Shown here: one piece after another, positions 1 to 12,185 of the stretch
Position numbering within the stretch: the stretch's first letter is position 1
Layout of the letters: the number at the start of each line of letters is the position of its first letter
Assembly (NCBI GenBank): GCA_020152595.1
Contig: JAIGNY010001203.1
Coordinates: forward strand, 591,001-655,000
Length of the DNA: 64,000 bases
Source: Chiridota heheva
Taxonomy: Eukaryota; Echinodermata; Holothuroidea; Apodida; Chiridotidae
Direction: 5' to 3'
Program-made: the position numbers and the translations under genes
The notes under the pieces: generated by a model
Seen by the model: only the letters and a program-made list of their open reading frames with translations
Told to the model about the DNA's origin: nothing
The model's database searches: none

Positions 1-134
1 GGTCCCTGTTCAAAGGACACAGTTCAGCCCACAATAAATTGGTAGCCACAATGCAGTGTACCATGTAGATTAACAATCAATATTTTTTTCAATAAGTTCA
101 ACAAAAAATTACAACCTGAAATGTAAGGAATTAC

Positions 135-185
135 CGTGGCCCCAAACGCAACCTGCGTCTGCACTATCGGGGCGGGCACGGCCAT
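135..185 (-). CDS. Candidate first coding exon in a CpG-rich patch
   Basis: On the minus strand an ATG at 185 opens 17 codons beginning MAVPAPIVQTQVAFGAT, followed by a possible donor (ACG|GTAATT). The patch is much richer in CpG than its AT-rich surroundings and contains a GGGGCGGGC GC box, so it could be a promoter and first exon whose gene runs out of the window to the left. There is no homology support. It may simply be a short GC-rich island inside a repeat. Only the reading frame, base composition and donor are seen. Confidence 0.22.
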
Positions 186-526
186 TTTTTATCAATCATG
201 AAATAAAAATTGAATGTATTAATAAAAAGTAAAACTAAAATGATCAGCGAAATGAAAAGGATCAGCGAAATAAAAGGATCAGCAAAATAAACATAAACAA
301 GTTTAACTTACTAAGATTTCCATGCTTTATTCCGAAATATATAGTATTCCAAATAGTCGGATAAAATTTTAACTTGTAAAATATTTCCACCAAAATATTA
401 AGAACCGCCAAAAACTTTTTAATATGTAGTTCCATATACAGTATAAGTGAAACACGAAAGAAAATAATAGAGAAAAATAATACAATGGGAACAAATAAAA
501 TTCTGAACTAAGCACTCTTCTCTCAG

Positions 527-590
527 TGTAGATTTCCAATGTTGAAAAGAACGCATCAAAATCTATTTCCGAAAGTTCAAAATCAGCGAC
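527..590 (+). CDS. Candidate internal exon with strong splice signals
   Basis: A 64-nt segment is bounded by a pyrimidine-rich acceptor (cactcttctctcag) and a consensus donor (GTAAGT). Only one frame is open. It reads CRFPMLKRTHQNLFPKVQ and on, enters at phase 0 and leaves at phase 1. The other two frames hit stops at once. It could be a coding exon or an exon in a 5' UTR. No partner exon could be linked and the protein is not recognised. The minus strand is also open here, which weakens the coding argument. Confidence 0.33.
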
Positions 591-712
591 GTAAGTAAAC
601 AGAAACAGTGGCTCCCACTATTTGATAAGCCCAGGTGCAGAAGAATTATTTCTTTATAAATTAGATCGAGCGAAAATGTCTTTCCTTACAACAAAAATAT
701 TCTAAATCTTAC

Positions 713-1245
713 CCAAAACTTACAAACATTAAACTCCTAAAACATTAATCTCTCTGGAACACATAAATTTCTATGAATTATAAACAATGCCTTTGCCCCA
801 TTCCAGCACCTTTGACAGATTTGTTTACAAATTGACCCAGCTGCGTCTGGACTTTGACCTAGCGCGGTCCAAATAATTCAGATTGGCACATTTAAAGGAA
901 AATACTTACAAAGGTATATATATGCCCCCTCCCATTTCTCTTGTTGTCCGAAACTTACGAACATTTAACTCCAATAACATTAATCAGGGACCTGTTATTT
1001 AGATAGCAGGTCCCTGTGTTAATTTCTCTGAAACACATACCACAAAAACACATACCGCAAAAACATGGCAAACTTTAAGAATCATAAATAATGCCTCTGC
1101 CCATTCCCAGCAACGTTGACAGATTTGTTTACAAATTGATGCCAGCTGCGTCTGGACTTAAATCTAGCTTGGTTCAACTAATTAAAATTGGCACATTTAA
1201 AAGAAAATACAAAGGTATATGCCACATCCCGTTTCTCATGTTGTC
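713..1245. repeat. Degenerate ~240-bp tandem duplication
   Basis: Two imperfect copies lie side by side, about 713-946 and 947-1245. Both contain acttacraacattwaactcc, a segment with tttgacagatttgtttacaa, then ctgcgtctggactt and ggcacatttaaarga. The second copy is longer mainly because a 35-bp palindrome has been inserted into it. Confidence 0.8.
984..1018. mobile_element. 35-bp palindromic insertion flanked by TTAA
   Basis: Perfect arms CAGGGACCTG (985-994) and CAGGTCCCTG (1007-1016) form a hairpin. The insert is flanked by TTAA at 980-983 and 1019-1022, while the tandem sister copy has a single uninterrupted TTAA-like site. This fits an insertion with TTAA target duplication, as piggyBac-type transposases make, but assignment to that superfamily is inference. 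A related string (gcagggacctgctattt) occurs near 58,296. Confidence 0.6.
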
Positions 1246-1382
1246 TTTCAAATATTAGAAGTCTAAAGACAAACTTGAGTTTGGTGGTTATGGGTAAGGG
1301 ACGGGGGATCACAGCAGTTAAGAGCGATTTGAAGGGGTACTCCAGAGTGATTCCTTCTGCGTGTTTAATTCAACATTATCAG

Positions 1383-1895
1383 GCTATCAAATTTAGGGTG
1401 GGGGCATTCTCCTTATGTAAATATAATTTGGTAGATTTATCTCATCCCCTCTCCAATTTTCTTCAATTTCTCTACAAAAATTATAGTATTACGACAGCAA
1501 GAAGGGGGCTGATGGGGACGGGGAAGGCAAGGGCGGCGGGAAAGTGGATCTTTGTTATGATCTCAAGTCGTTTGCAAGTTAAAGCGACAAAGTGGGATCC
1601 TTAACTATTGAATTTGGGGTGGGGGCATTCTCTTTTATGAAAATTTATTTTATTTTGTAAATCGTATCGTCTCCCCCTCCTATTTTCCTAAATTTCTCCA
1701 CAAAAAATAGAAGTATTACAAATAGGAAGAAGGGGTGGGTAGCGGCAGTGCCACGGTTCTTTGTTAAGATCTCCCCGTTTGCAGGTTTCAAACGACAAAT
1801 TGGATCGCCAAACATTGAATTCGAGGTGGGGAAATTCTTTTTACTGTGAAAACATACTTGGTTTATGATATTGTCCCTTCCTCCTCCCCATATTC
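1383..1895. repeat. Degenerate tandem repeat, unit ~205-220 bp
   Basis: Three diverged copies are recognisable from the recurring ggtgggggcattct, gtattac, atctttgttatgatctc and gcgacaaagtgggatc motifs, starting near 1,397, 1,618 and 1,824. The last is partial. No coding signal is evident. Confidence 0.65.
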
Positions 1896-1971
1896 ATGAT
1901 TTGTTTCAACGAATGAAGATAAGGCGATGCTTCCATCATCCCTCTCCCGCACTCAGTGAATTTCCTCATAT

Positions 1972-2068
1972 GTCTCACTTCATAAAATGCTAGATGTCCA
2001 CTTCCGCTCCCGGTTTGATATTTCTCACTTCATAAAATGCTAGATGTCCACTTCCCCTCCCGGTTTTG
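1972..2068. repeat. Tandem duplication of ~57 bp
   Basis: Two near-identical copies share ctcacttcataaaatgctag and then atgtccacttccsctcccgg. Divergence is only one or two bases, so the duplication is recent. Confidence 0.85.
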
Positions 2069-3096
2069 GCATTGGCTTTTTATTTTTATTTTATGGCTTC
2101 CTCCTTCATTCTGAATGTTTACATAAGAGTGCCATGCATGCAGTTAAAAATGTCTTTCAACAACTATAGCGCCACGTGGCTGAGGAGTTCGAGAAAACAT
2201 GTCGCCAGGTTATAAATCACCCAGAAGTAACATGTGAAGGGGGACGGGCGGCATATCATTGAAGGAGATATTTTGTTGTTTTTCTGACACAGTTCTAATA
2301 ATTTTGCGTTAAAAAGTAAAATTTATACGATGCAATGTCCCGTCTAATATGTGGTAAAAATATGCTATACATTAGCTTGGCAGACATTAACTTGTTAAAG
2401 TTTTAAACATTTTTTTTGGACCAGGACTTAATATTCGGAATATAAATATCTGAGATCCGAGTGAGTTGATGTTGTTAATTTCATTGTGAATTCTCCCATA
2501 CTTCTTTCGAGTGTACTTTGTACATATTTTCCCATAATTTTAAAGTCCTAACAAGTTACCGATCGCTGCAATAAACAGCACAGCTTTTTCTGTCTCGTCT
2601 AAGGAATTAGGTCTTTTGAGGTTGGAAAACAGTTTTGCTAGCCTTTTTTAAACTTAACATGCTTTTGAAATATTCCATGGATTATACTTAGCATTCAAAA
2701 CAATTAATTAAGAAAATTATTAAATTTTGGGCTGTGTTATAATGGCTGTACGCTAATATTTTTTTTATAGAACACAAAGTACAGCCGTACCGCACTTTTT
2801 AAAACTACCAAAGCTCAATTATATGGCAAAAATGTTTGCTTAAAATTGGTTATACATGCATCTATTTCACCGAGATTGAATTTACATACACAAATGTAGG
2901 AATTAAAATTAACAGAAAAGGAAAAATAGTACAGGCGATATTGCACTAGCGACTAAAAATAATCGGCATATTGAAAAGGAAAACACTAAACTGGAAGGAG
3001 AGTAGATAGTTTATTTCCATAGATGGTCATTTTAAATGTGGATTAATTAAGCTCGCTTTATAATTAAATAAGGGCCTTTTTCATAACTTTTTTACA
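2069..3096. other. AT-rich stretch without recognised gene
   Basis: No convincing exon, repeat array or element boundary was seen. It contains ordinary AT-rich sequence with several short homopolymer runs. Confidence 0.5.
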
Positions 3097-3256
3097 TTTG
3101 TTTGTTTGATGAGAGTTTAACGGCACCACAAGAGCAAGGGTCAAATTGTGCCGGAGAGGTTAGATCATTCCAGAGGTAGGAAGGAGAGTAAACAGGGGAA
3201 GATTGAGAGAAACACGAGAACTAAAAGCCACAAAGCTGGGATCGAGAGAGGAGGCT
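3097..3256 (-). mobile_element. Fragment of LINE 3' end
   Basis: This ~160-bp segment matches the 3' end of the large minus-strand LINE at 42.73-42.89 kb. Shared blocks include gcaagggtcaaattgtgcc, ggttrgatcattccagag, gggactaaaagcca-type sequence and gctgggatc. It also carries the family's terminal string, which on the minus strand reads toward aaacaaacaaa. It is a 5'-truncated copy; any open frame here is incidental. Confidence 0.75.
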
Positions 3257-5043
3257 ATTTCCATCAGACATCACAGTACATCAAAAACTTGAATATTATA
3301 CAATATACAAATAGTAAACAAAATAAATAAAGTATAACAGAAATTTGCAATTCAAAACAAAATGAATAGAAAAAGGAGAAAGAAATTTGGAATTAAACTT
3401 AAGTGATTCTTCCCCTTTTAAAATAATACACTCAAATACTTAACAGAGCAATAAATGTGTTGTACACATAACCTACCCAAAAGATACGAGTGAGAAATAC
3501 AGTAAAATTACAGTAATTTGTACACTTCAAATATTTCAAATTTAAATCTCCTCTTAAATATGAGTACGTTTTTACACTTTATAGGTTATAAATTAAGCTG
3601 ATTCCATATTCTGCCCCATGGACTGAAACACACACAGCTTTCAATGTAGTTCACACAGAAACTTGTTGGAAATTGTCCCTCTGACATGTCCCTAGATATC
3701 CCTATTTTTCAGTAAATAATTCTTGCAAATTTAAAGGTAATAAATTGTTTTGGGCTTTAAACATAATCAAGGCAGTCTAATAATTGACGAGATCTTCTAA
3801 TTTCCGAGCTTTCATTTCAATAAAAAATGAATTTGTATGAGTGTTTAACTTTGCTTTGTAAATCATTCTTATTGCGGGACTGGCTTGGGACATCGGGAAC
3901 TGTTTAATGCCTTTCAGACCTACAGACTGACAAATGGGTAACATCGGCATCATTTGAGGGGCAAAAGGGGTAATAAAATCATTTTATACGAATAACAACA
4001 ATAAAGTTTATTTATTAATACAATTTATTTATCAATGCCTCCGTTATCATTTTCAACATTATTTACAGAAAATACTGTGATAAAAACATCGTTAGCTGCG
4101 ACCATATAACAGTGCATGAAATGCACTTTATGTTTAGGGCTTGTTTACATTACAGGTAAAAAACCGTTTTTCCGGTTAAAACCGTTTTATGTTTTGGAAA
4201 CCGACATGTTTCACGTCGAGGCAAAACCGTGCAAGCTTAGTTATTTGTATACACTTTTTTCTTAACTGGAAAATCTCAGCAAAAATAGATCATAAAGCCA
4301 AACACTTATCACACGATGCGCTGCACAGTCTGCTCAAAAGGACAAAAGCTATTGCACATAATCTCACAGTGTTGACATGTCACGCTCATTAAAACTAGCT
4401 TGGCAGCAATTCCATTCCATATCTCTGACCGAAACAGTATTTTACTTTGTTTTTAGCATTGATTGATCCAAGATGAGTCTCACATGTGCATGCAAGCAGT
4501 GAGATGCGCTTCATCACCTGCTCCCAGGATGATATATTAATACATGCAGTGTATTGATTTATAGGGAGACAAGACAACCACTAAAATAACAAGGCAAATA
4601 CTGTAGATTGCACAAACCAGCACACCTCAGTAAGTCCAGATGCTACATGTGAAGCGGTGTACCAAGTATTCGTTTCTATAATCTATTATGGAATTAATAA
4701 GGCCATCAACATACAGTAATGCATGCGACTTGAAATATTTATGATTTTCATTTCCATTATGCATGCCTAGATTGTGTTCTGAAATGTAAGAGTGTTGTAT
4801 CTTATATAATTTCTGACATCAATTTGTGTTTGGTACTGCTGTTGCATAAACAACTCAACACATATATTATTGTAATATAAGATAATGTGACACAGCCTTA
4901 GGGTCAACCTATCATTTATCAGGGAATGAACAACACGTGTTACATTCAATCATGGAAAATTTACAAACTTATATTGTTTTATTTTTTGTACATACAGTAC
5001 CTGAGGTATTAAATCAACCCTTCGTGAAACACACGGTAATGGT
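3257..5043. other. AT-rich stretch without recognised gene
   Basis: Short open frames at 3,148-3,330, 4,189-4,392, 4,395-4,577 and 4,767-4,949 have no recognisable domains. Nothing structured was seen beyond scattered acagta/tactgt words. Confidence 0.45.
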
Positions 5044-5984
5044 CAGTGTTCGAACATATTAACATGCGGGATTGAGGGATTCGCGCAAAAAATATCAAAT
5101 CCACTCAAAAAAAATGAAGAGGGGAAAATCCCACAAAAAAAACGAACTAAGAAATTTTTGTGGAACTACTTTATACACTACAGTAGTTAGAGGTAGGTCA
5201 TGGTTGTTTAGGCATAAATTAGATTTTAAAATGCGCAAAAAGCAAAAAATCTAATTTAGAATGCTTATGTTTTGATCCCATACTGGCAAAAGGAACAAAA
5301 AAAATAGGCCCAGTAGAGGCCTCTCACTCAATGGTGACATCATTGTGTTGGTCGAAACAAATTGTGCTTATGTGATGAACATGATGAAATATACAATGTA
5401 ATGATAGTAATGTAATCATGTTATCTGCAAGTTGGGAATGTTTAATGTACAATAGGCCCTTGTTGGGAATGTTATGTACAATAGGCCCTATGAAGATATA
5501 TGCAGGGAATTGGAATTATTTGATTTTTAGGAACGTGTACACATGTCACATTAAGTCTAGTGATAGTTGATTGTGTTTTATATTTTATAATTATTGCTCT
5601 GCTCTGCAGTATCGATTCCAATCCCTGTTAAATATGTCTCAATTTTTCACAAGTTACAAAAGTTATTCTCAAAGTAAAAAAAATAATGACCAGCAAAATG
5701 CAAAGGCTTTAAATACCTCATTCAACATATGATGAAGAGACAGTTCTATAGCACAATAAAAAGACACCTGCTACATGCATGAATCTGTTTTTCCATTATG
5801 TTATCCATGACAAGTTACCTACTTTTAGCTTAATAATCAGTAACAACGTCATGCATGGTCAAGAGAAAACTAAGATGTCAGATGATTTTAAGTCCCCCTC
5901 ACCCTTTATTTCTTCAAAATCCCCACAAAAAATTACACAAGTGGGGAAAATCCCCCCCAAATTTGAACCTTAATGTGAACACTG
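5044..5984. mobile_element. hAT-like nonautonomous element or element pair
   Basis: The left end reads CAGTGTTCGAACATATTAA. The right end, reverse-complemented, reads CAGTGTTCACATTAAGGTTC. The CAGTG start and A-rich and G-rich inner arms match a smaller element at 12,563-12,845 that has an 8-bp target duplication. No duplication is visible around this copy and it could be two solo copies with unrelated DNA between. No transposase was seen inside. Confidence 0.4.
5431..5489. repeat. Small tandem duplication (~28 bp)
   Basis: Two copies of ttgggaatgtt followed by atgtacaataggccct lie side by side, one with a short extra insert. Confidence 0.7.
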
Positions 5985-6517
5985 GACGTGGAACGACCGA
6001 TTAGACATGCACTTTTCTCAAAATTATTTTACTTTGTCAAATAGGCCCACAGCAGTGATTCTGGTATTATTTGCAAGATCTCGATAGTTCTTTCTAAATT
6101 TGTGAGAAAAAGATTTGAGTTGAAATATAGAGAATTTAAAAAATGCACAAAATTCAACAAAAAGTTTTGTTTTTCAAAAGCTAATCTGCCATACTTCAAG
6201 ACCTTATTTTTGCCAGAAAACCTGTGAGGAACTTACAAAGAAATCAATGCATTTAATTCTAATTGAATTTAAGCTTCCTCTTTCATCAGTATCTTTTTCT
6301 GGCAAAAGTTGTGAAAAATATCATGATTTTTAGCCTTTTTGAGACCACAATGTGGCAGAAATCAGTTTCTGATCGCAATAGAACTCCCTTACGCAAAATA
6401 TACCATTTGAAAGGCCATTTCACCTATTTTCAATTGAAAACACGAAGTGCAACTACCTCCCCTCTTTATTCATAGCACAATTTAAGTACTAAAAGAAATC
6501 CACACACTAAGACATAC

Positions 6518-6700
6518 CCAGTCTAGTGCAATAGTTAGTGTTCAGGATGTTCACGTGAATGGCCCGTGTTCGAACGCCATGCCGGATGCGTGGCTTTGTC
6601 CCCCCCCCCCCTCTCTCCCCAGAGTAATTAAAGCAGTAATTATTATTTTTATTTTTTATTATTATATTTGCATGTTTTGCTTTGAAAATAAAAATTAAAA
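6518..6700 (+). mobile_element. Probable tRNA-derived SINE
   Basis: The segment starts with an A-box-like gtgcaatagttagtgttc, has a B-box-like cgtgttcgaacgcc about 35 nt later, a poly-C/CT stretch, and an AT-rich tail of attattattttt type. This arrangement is that of a tRNA-headed SINE transcribed on the plus strand. Target duplications were not identified. Confidence 0.4.
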
Positions 6701-7052
6701 ATTAGACTGGTATTATTAGAAACGAAATTTCACATACAATCTAAATATGTAAATAAAAATAAAATCCTCCATTTTCATTATTCACAAGAAATAATACAAG
6801 CTCAAAAATTAAGCAATTTTGACCTAATTTGCATATTTATGGCAATATTTTCTTAACTTTTGATTTTTTTTATCAAAAAGTTTATTGTCTTAGCATTCAT
6901 AGAAACCGAACTTGTAGTGATAGAAAACAAATGGAAAGTTGTGAAAATTAATTTTGAAAAAGAAAAAGTTCCGAAAAATTGCAGTCACGTTTTGGACCCC
7001 CTGGGACTCTAGGAGTTCAAATTAAACGATTATCAACACCATGACAAGTTGA

Positions 7053-7499
7053 ATGTGTACTGTACCTACAGTATATGAAGTAATGGCAAAACCATTATGT
7101 GTACTGTACCTACAGTATATGAAGTAATGGCAAAACCCTTGATTATGTGTACTGCACCTACAGTATATGAAATAATGGCAAAACCATTATGTGTACTGTA
7201 CCTACAGTGTATGAAGTAAAGGCAAAACCATTGTGTGTACTGCACCTACAGTATATGAAGTAATGGCAAAACCATTATGTGTACTGTACCTACAGTATAT
7301 GAAGTAATGGCAAAACCATTATGTGTACTACACCTACAGTGTATGAAGTAATAACAAAACCATAATGTGTACTGCACCTACAGTATATGAAGTAATGGCA
7401 AACCATTATGTGTACTGTACCTACAGTATATGAAGTAATGGCAAAACCATTGTGTACTGCACCTACAGTATATGAAGTAATGGCAAAACCATTATGTGT
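7053..7499. repeat. 44-bp minisatellite, array 1 (~10 units)
   Basis: Units contain tgtactgcacctacag, tatatgaagtaatggcaaaa and ccattatg. Several units lack two bases (ccattgtg), giving 42 bp. The repeat is the same as the large array at 9,254-11,350. Minus-strand frames rich in F, Y, C and H here are repeat artefacts. Confidence 0.95.
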
Positions 7500-8076
7500 G
7501 TGACCCACTAGCTCTCTCAAACGGAAAGTTAGGTAATGAATGGTCAGCTAAATTTTATGGGCCTAGATCTTCAGGAACGAAAGCGAAGCTTCCAGACCGA
7601 AAATACATAAGTGAAATGAAAAATAGTTTGTTTTATATCACAGGCCTGTACAAAAGACACAACAAGTATAAAATACAGTTCAGATATATATTATTCAACT
7701 AATCTCCAGGGATATGACTATCCTCTGAGTTGAATATACATCAACATTTACAGGATACAAGAATAGAACACAATTACTCGCAGGTACTTAGGACTTAATA
7801 ATTAATTAATAAAATGTATGTGCACAACAACTATGATTTGGCCAATTTGAATTAGTGTTCAGGTACCTTTTATCGGCGATACTGTTCTGAAGATGACCAC
7901 TGGACTCTTCCGAAGAAAATGAGAGTTGTACTTACAGTTCAGGCTGCTACATATAGTTCACACAAACTGGTTTATTAAACGAAATCCATTCAGTCCAAAG
8001 TAAAAAGATATCGGCTTAAATTCACTGGAACTCCATTAACAAACAAACAAAAGAAAGGAAAGTCATCTGGAAGATC
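7500..8076. other. Spacer between minisatellite arrays
   Basis: This is unique-looking sequence between the two arrays of the 44-bp repeat. A 68-codon open frame at 7,496-7,702 has no recognised domain. No splice-supported exon was identified. Confidence 0.4.
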
Positions 8077-8187
8077 ACACACTGTATCAGCAATAGTTAG
8101 CAACTGAATTGAATCCTTCCGAACTCTGAAATACACTGTATCAGCAATAGTTAGGACTGAATTGAATCCTTCCGAACTCTGAAATTA
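8077..8187. repeat. Tandem duplication of ~55 bp
   Basis: Two copies contain cactgtatcagcaatagtta, then ctgaattgaatccttccga and actctgaaat. They are nearly identical. Confidence 0.85.
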
Positions 8188-8446
8188 TCACTTTCTTGAT
8201 GATTTAATTTAACAATTTACTGGACCAGAACTGGAACGATTTGATTAAGTTCAAATGTTGGTTCAGGCACTTGTCGAAATATTAGCTTTTCACTTCTTCT
8301 TAATAATATTTTACTTTGAAATTTCTCAAGCTTCTTAAAATAAAATGTCATTATTTATATAAACTTCTGAGCTTATACTCAAAATCTGCCACTGAATGTT
8401 AAACAGCAATGTGGTTCTATTTAACAATAATATTTTATCAACTTGT

Positions 8447-8537
8447 GACTTGAAGAAATATTCTAAGTATCAACTTGTGATTTTAAAGAAATATTTTGAG
8501 TACCAACTTGTGATTTTAAAGAAAAATATTCTGAGTC
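8447..8537. repeat. Triplicated ~34-bp unit
   Basis: Three copies of an acttgtgaYttKaaagaaa unit are followed by atatt and tgagta. They sit inside a short open frame that has no other support. Confidence 0.75.
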
Positions 8538-8855
8538 AGAAAATAGCCAGTCTATTTACAAAATTTACAAGTGAGCCAAAACGCTTTATCAAAATGTAAG
8601 AATCATGATTAAGATATCGACTGACTTTTTGGGCGTAATGTTGCAATAACTTTTAAACTGAATATTTTGCAACATCAGCTATCCCATAATTTTCTCAATC
8701 ATCCCATTGGTCATTTTAACCCATGACATGTCCATGCATATTTAAAGAAACTTGCAATTGGTCACTTATAAAATCATGGCCGAATTACATCACTTTTCCT
8801 GGAACAATATTTGACAGATGTCTGTCAAATTTGAGGCAAATGTGACAGGAAACAG

Positions 8856-9121
8856 CCAAAACCAAAATAACTAAACTGCTTCCTCCCTAAACAAAGAGAA
8901 AGTTTAACAACTTGGATAAATTACCCACACCCAAAGAGACAACTGTCTCCCCAAAAACAAAAGGTAACATAAAAACTCTTACTTTGCACTAAACAGCCCA
9001 AACCAAAATGACAAAATTGCTTCCTCCCTTAAACAAAGAGAAAGTTCAACAAACTGGGTAAATTACCCACACCCAAAGAGACGACTCAAAAGGTACAATA
9101 AAGACCCTTACTTTGCACTAG
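8856..9121. repeat. Tandem duplication of ~120-145 bp
   Basis: Two copies share gcttcctccctaaacaaaga, gttcaacaa, taaattacccacacccaaag and cttactttgcacta. The first copy carries extra sequence (ctgtctccccaaaaac). Confidence 0.85.
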
Positions 9122-9253
9122 GAAATAATTACCCTCTTCCAAGTACAATTACTGGACAGGTTGTTTACAACTTTCCAGCTATTCATCCTTGGGTGACAGT
9201 GATACCTGCAGGACCACATCATAAGTAAGGATGCCTTGAATAACCATAGGGTT

Positions 9254-11350
9254 ACATGTGTACTGCACCTACAGTATATGAAGTAATGGCAAAATCATTA
9301 TGTGTACTGTACCTACAGTATATGAAGTAATGGCAAAACCATTATGTGTACTGCACCTACAGTATATGAAGTAATGGCAAAACCATTATGTGTACTGCAC
9401 CTACAGTATATGAAGTAATGGCAAAACCATTATGTGTACTGCACCTACAGTATATGAAGTAATGGTAAAACCATTATGTGTACTGCACCTACAGCATATG
9501 AAGTAATGGCAAAACCATTATGTTTACTGCACCTACAGTATATGAAGTAATGGTAAAACCATTATGTGTACTGCACCTACAGCATATGAAGTAATGGCAA
9601 AACCATTATGTGTACTGCACCTACAGCATATGAAGTAATGGCAAAACCATTATGTGTACTGCACCTACAGTATATGAAGTTATGGCAAAATCAGTATGTG
9701 TACTGCACCTACAGTATATGAAGTAATGGCAAAACCATTATGTGTACTGCACCTACAGTATATGAAGTAATGGCAAAACCATTATGTGTACTGCACCTAC
9801 AGTATATGAAGTAATGGCAAAACCATTATGTGTACTGCACCTACAGTATATAAAGTAATGGCAAAACCATTATGTGTACTGCACCTACAGTATATGAAGT
9901 AATGGCAAAACCATTATGTGTACTGCACCTACAGTATATGAAGTAATGACAAAACCATTATGTGTACTGTACCTACAGTATATGAAGTAATGGCAAAACC
10001 ATTGTGTACTGCACCTAAAGTATATAAAGTAATGGCAAAACCATTGTGTACTGCACCTAAAGTATATAAAGTAATGGCAAAACCATTATGTGTACTGCAC
10101 CTACAGTATATGAAGTAATGGCAAAACCATTATGTGTACTGTACCTACAGTATATGAAGTAATGGCAAAACCATTGTGTACTGTACTTACAGTATATGAA
10201 GTAATGGCAAAACCATTGTGTACTGCACCTACAGTATATGAAGTAATGGCAAAACCATTATGTGTACTGCACCTACAGTATATGAAGTAATGGCAAAATC
10301 ATTATGTGTACTGTACCTACAGTATATGAAGTAATGGCAAAACCATTATGTGTACTGCACCTACAGTATATGAAGTAATGGCAAAACCATTATGTGTACT
10401 GCACCTACAGTATATGAAGTAATGGCAAAACCATTATGTGTACTGCACCTACAGTATATGAAGTAATGGTAAAACCATTATGTGTACTGCACCTACAGCA
10501 TATGAAGTAATGGCAAAACCATTATGTGTACTGCACCTACAGTATATGAAGTAATGGTAAAACCATTATGTGTACTGCACCTACAGCATATGAAGTAATG
10601 GCAAAACCATTATGTGTACTGCACCTACAGCATATGAAGTAATGGCAAAACCATTATGTGTACTGCACCTACAGTATATGAAGTTATGGCAAAATCAGTA
10701 TGTGTACTGCACCTACAGTATATGAAGTAATGGCAAAACCATTATGTGTACTGCACCTACAGTATATGAAGTAATGGCAAAACCATTATGTGTACTGCAC
10801 CTACAGTATATGAAGTAATGGCAAAACCATTATGTGTACTGCACCTACAGTATATGAAGTAATGACAAAACCATTATGTGTACTGTACCTACAGTATATG
10901 AAGTAATGGCAAAACCATTGTGTACTGCACCTAAAGTATATAAAGTAATGGCAAAACCATTGTGTACTGCACCTAAAGTATATAAAGTAATGGCAAAACC
11001 ATGTGTACTGCACCTACAGTATATGAAGTAATGGCAAAACCATTATGTGTACTGTACCTACAGTATATGAAGTAATGGCAAAACCATTATGTGTACTGTA
11101 CCTACAGTATATGAAGTAATGGCAAAACCATTATGTGTACTGCACCTACAGTATATGAAGTAATGGCAAAACCATTATGTGTACTGCACCTACAGTATAT
11201 GAAGTATTGGCAAAACCATTATGTGTACTGCACCTACAGTATATGAAGTAATGGCAAAACCATTATGTGTACTGCACCTACAGTATATGAAGTTATGGCA
11301 AAACCATTATGTGTACTGCACCTACAGTATATGAAGTAATGGCAAAACTC
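9254..11350. repeat. 44-bp minisatellite, array 2 (~47 units) with higher-order duplication
   Basis: Direct repeat of the same unit as at 7,053-7,499, with 42-bp variants lacking two bases. Variant markers recur at about 1,005-bp spacing: aagttatggcaaaatcagta near 9,677 and 10,682, and aatggtaaaacc near 9,462 and 10,467. A later marker pair (cctaaagtatataaag) is about 916 bp apart, so the second block lacks two units. The array therefore grew by duplication of a multi-unit block. There are no unique spacers, so it is not a CRISPR array. Confidence 0.95.
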
Positions 11351-11919
11351 TTGATTATTGTGTGTTTACTCTCATCCCACGTACTACGTTATCTATACCC
11401 TTTGGCCCCAGTGCTTCAGTAAGTCATTTATTTACAAACTGTGGACAACTGGGCATTACACTGTATGGTATCTCATGGCTGCATCACCAAGTGGGAGTGC
11501 CTTCATGGTCTCTCAGGTCAATACACAAGGATTAGTAGTGACAGCTTAATGTCTGGCAAGTAAGTAAAAGCTGGAATTGAACTAATTTTAATAAAAGGAA
11601 AACGGATCCATTTCATATAGAAAATTTAAACTTTTTTAAAGTTAACACAAATCACCCACACACTGTGCAGCATTGCTACTTTGCTGCCGATCAACAATAC
11701 TTTTCGTTTCCTGTTGCATACAATTCTATTTCTCAACAAAAACAAGTCCTAGCCCTTAAAATTTCAAATAAACACCAAATTATAATAAACATGTTCAAAA
11801 AAATTGAGCTATACAGTATTTTGTCTTCCTGAATTTATTCTGAAGTATTGTTAGAGAGACGTATCAGTTAAAACATTTGGTTTTATAGTACTTCCTCAAA
11901 CTAATTCAATGAAGCTGAA
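11351..11919. other. Stretch without recognised gene
   Basis: A 63-codon plus-strand frame (11,358-11,549) ends in SGSAFMVSQVNTQGLVVTA and is followed at once by a gtaagt string, but no acceptor supports it as an exon. No other feature was seen. Confidence 0.35.
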
Positions 11920-12185
11920 TTGTTAAGGTGGAGGTGGTGGATTGGTCATGTGATGCCCATTAGCACTATTAAGCACTGTGTGACAGCTATGATGTGGAAA
12001 CCAGAAGGGAGATGGAAAGTTGGTCGTCCTAGAACGACCTGGAGAAGGACAGTCAAGAAGGAGAGGAAAGTGATGGGATGGAGCTCGTGGACAGAAGCCA
12101 GACAAGTTGCAAATAACAGAGTCCAGTGCAGAGAGTGCACTGCAGCAGCCTTATGGGCCAGGAGGCCTAAAGAGACTAGGTGAGG
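11920..12185 (+). mobile_element. C-terminal fragment of a LINE reverse transcriptase ORF
   Basis: The 87-codon frame contains the block WIGHVM, then KPEGRWKVGRPRTTWRRTV, then a region ending in a W/A-rich ALWARRP. This layout (WxGHVxR, EGKRKRGRPxxTWRRTV, DRxxWRxLVxALC) is the tail found after the RT domain in many endonuclease-type LINEs; from memory it is closest to RTE-like elements. The RT domain itself is absent, so the copy is 5' truncated. Confidence 0.7.

Noticed and set aside
7053..11350. CRISPR-like regular array
   Set aside because: Units are contiguous with no unique spacers, the setting is eukaryotic, and variants form higher-order blocks as in minisatellites.
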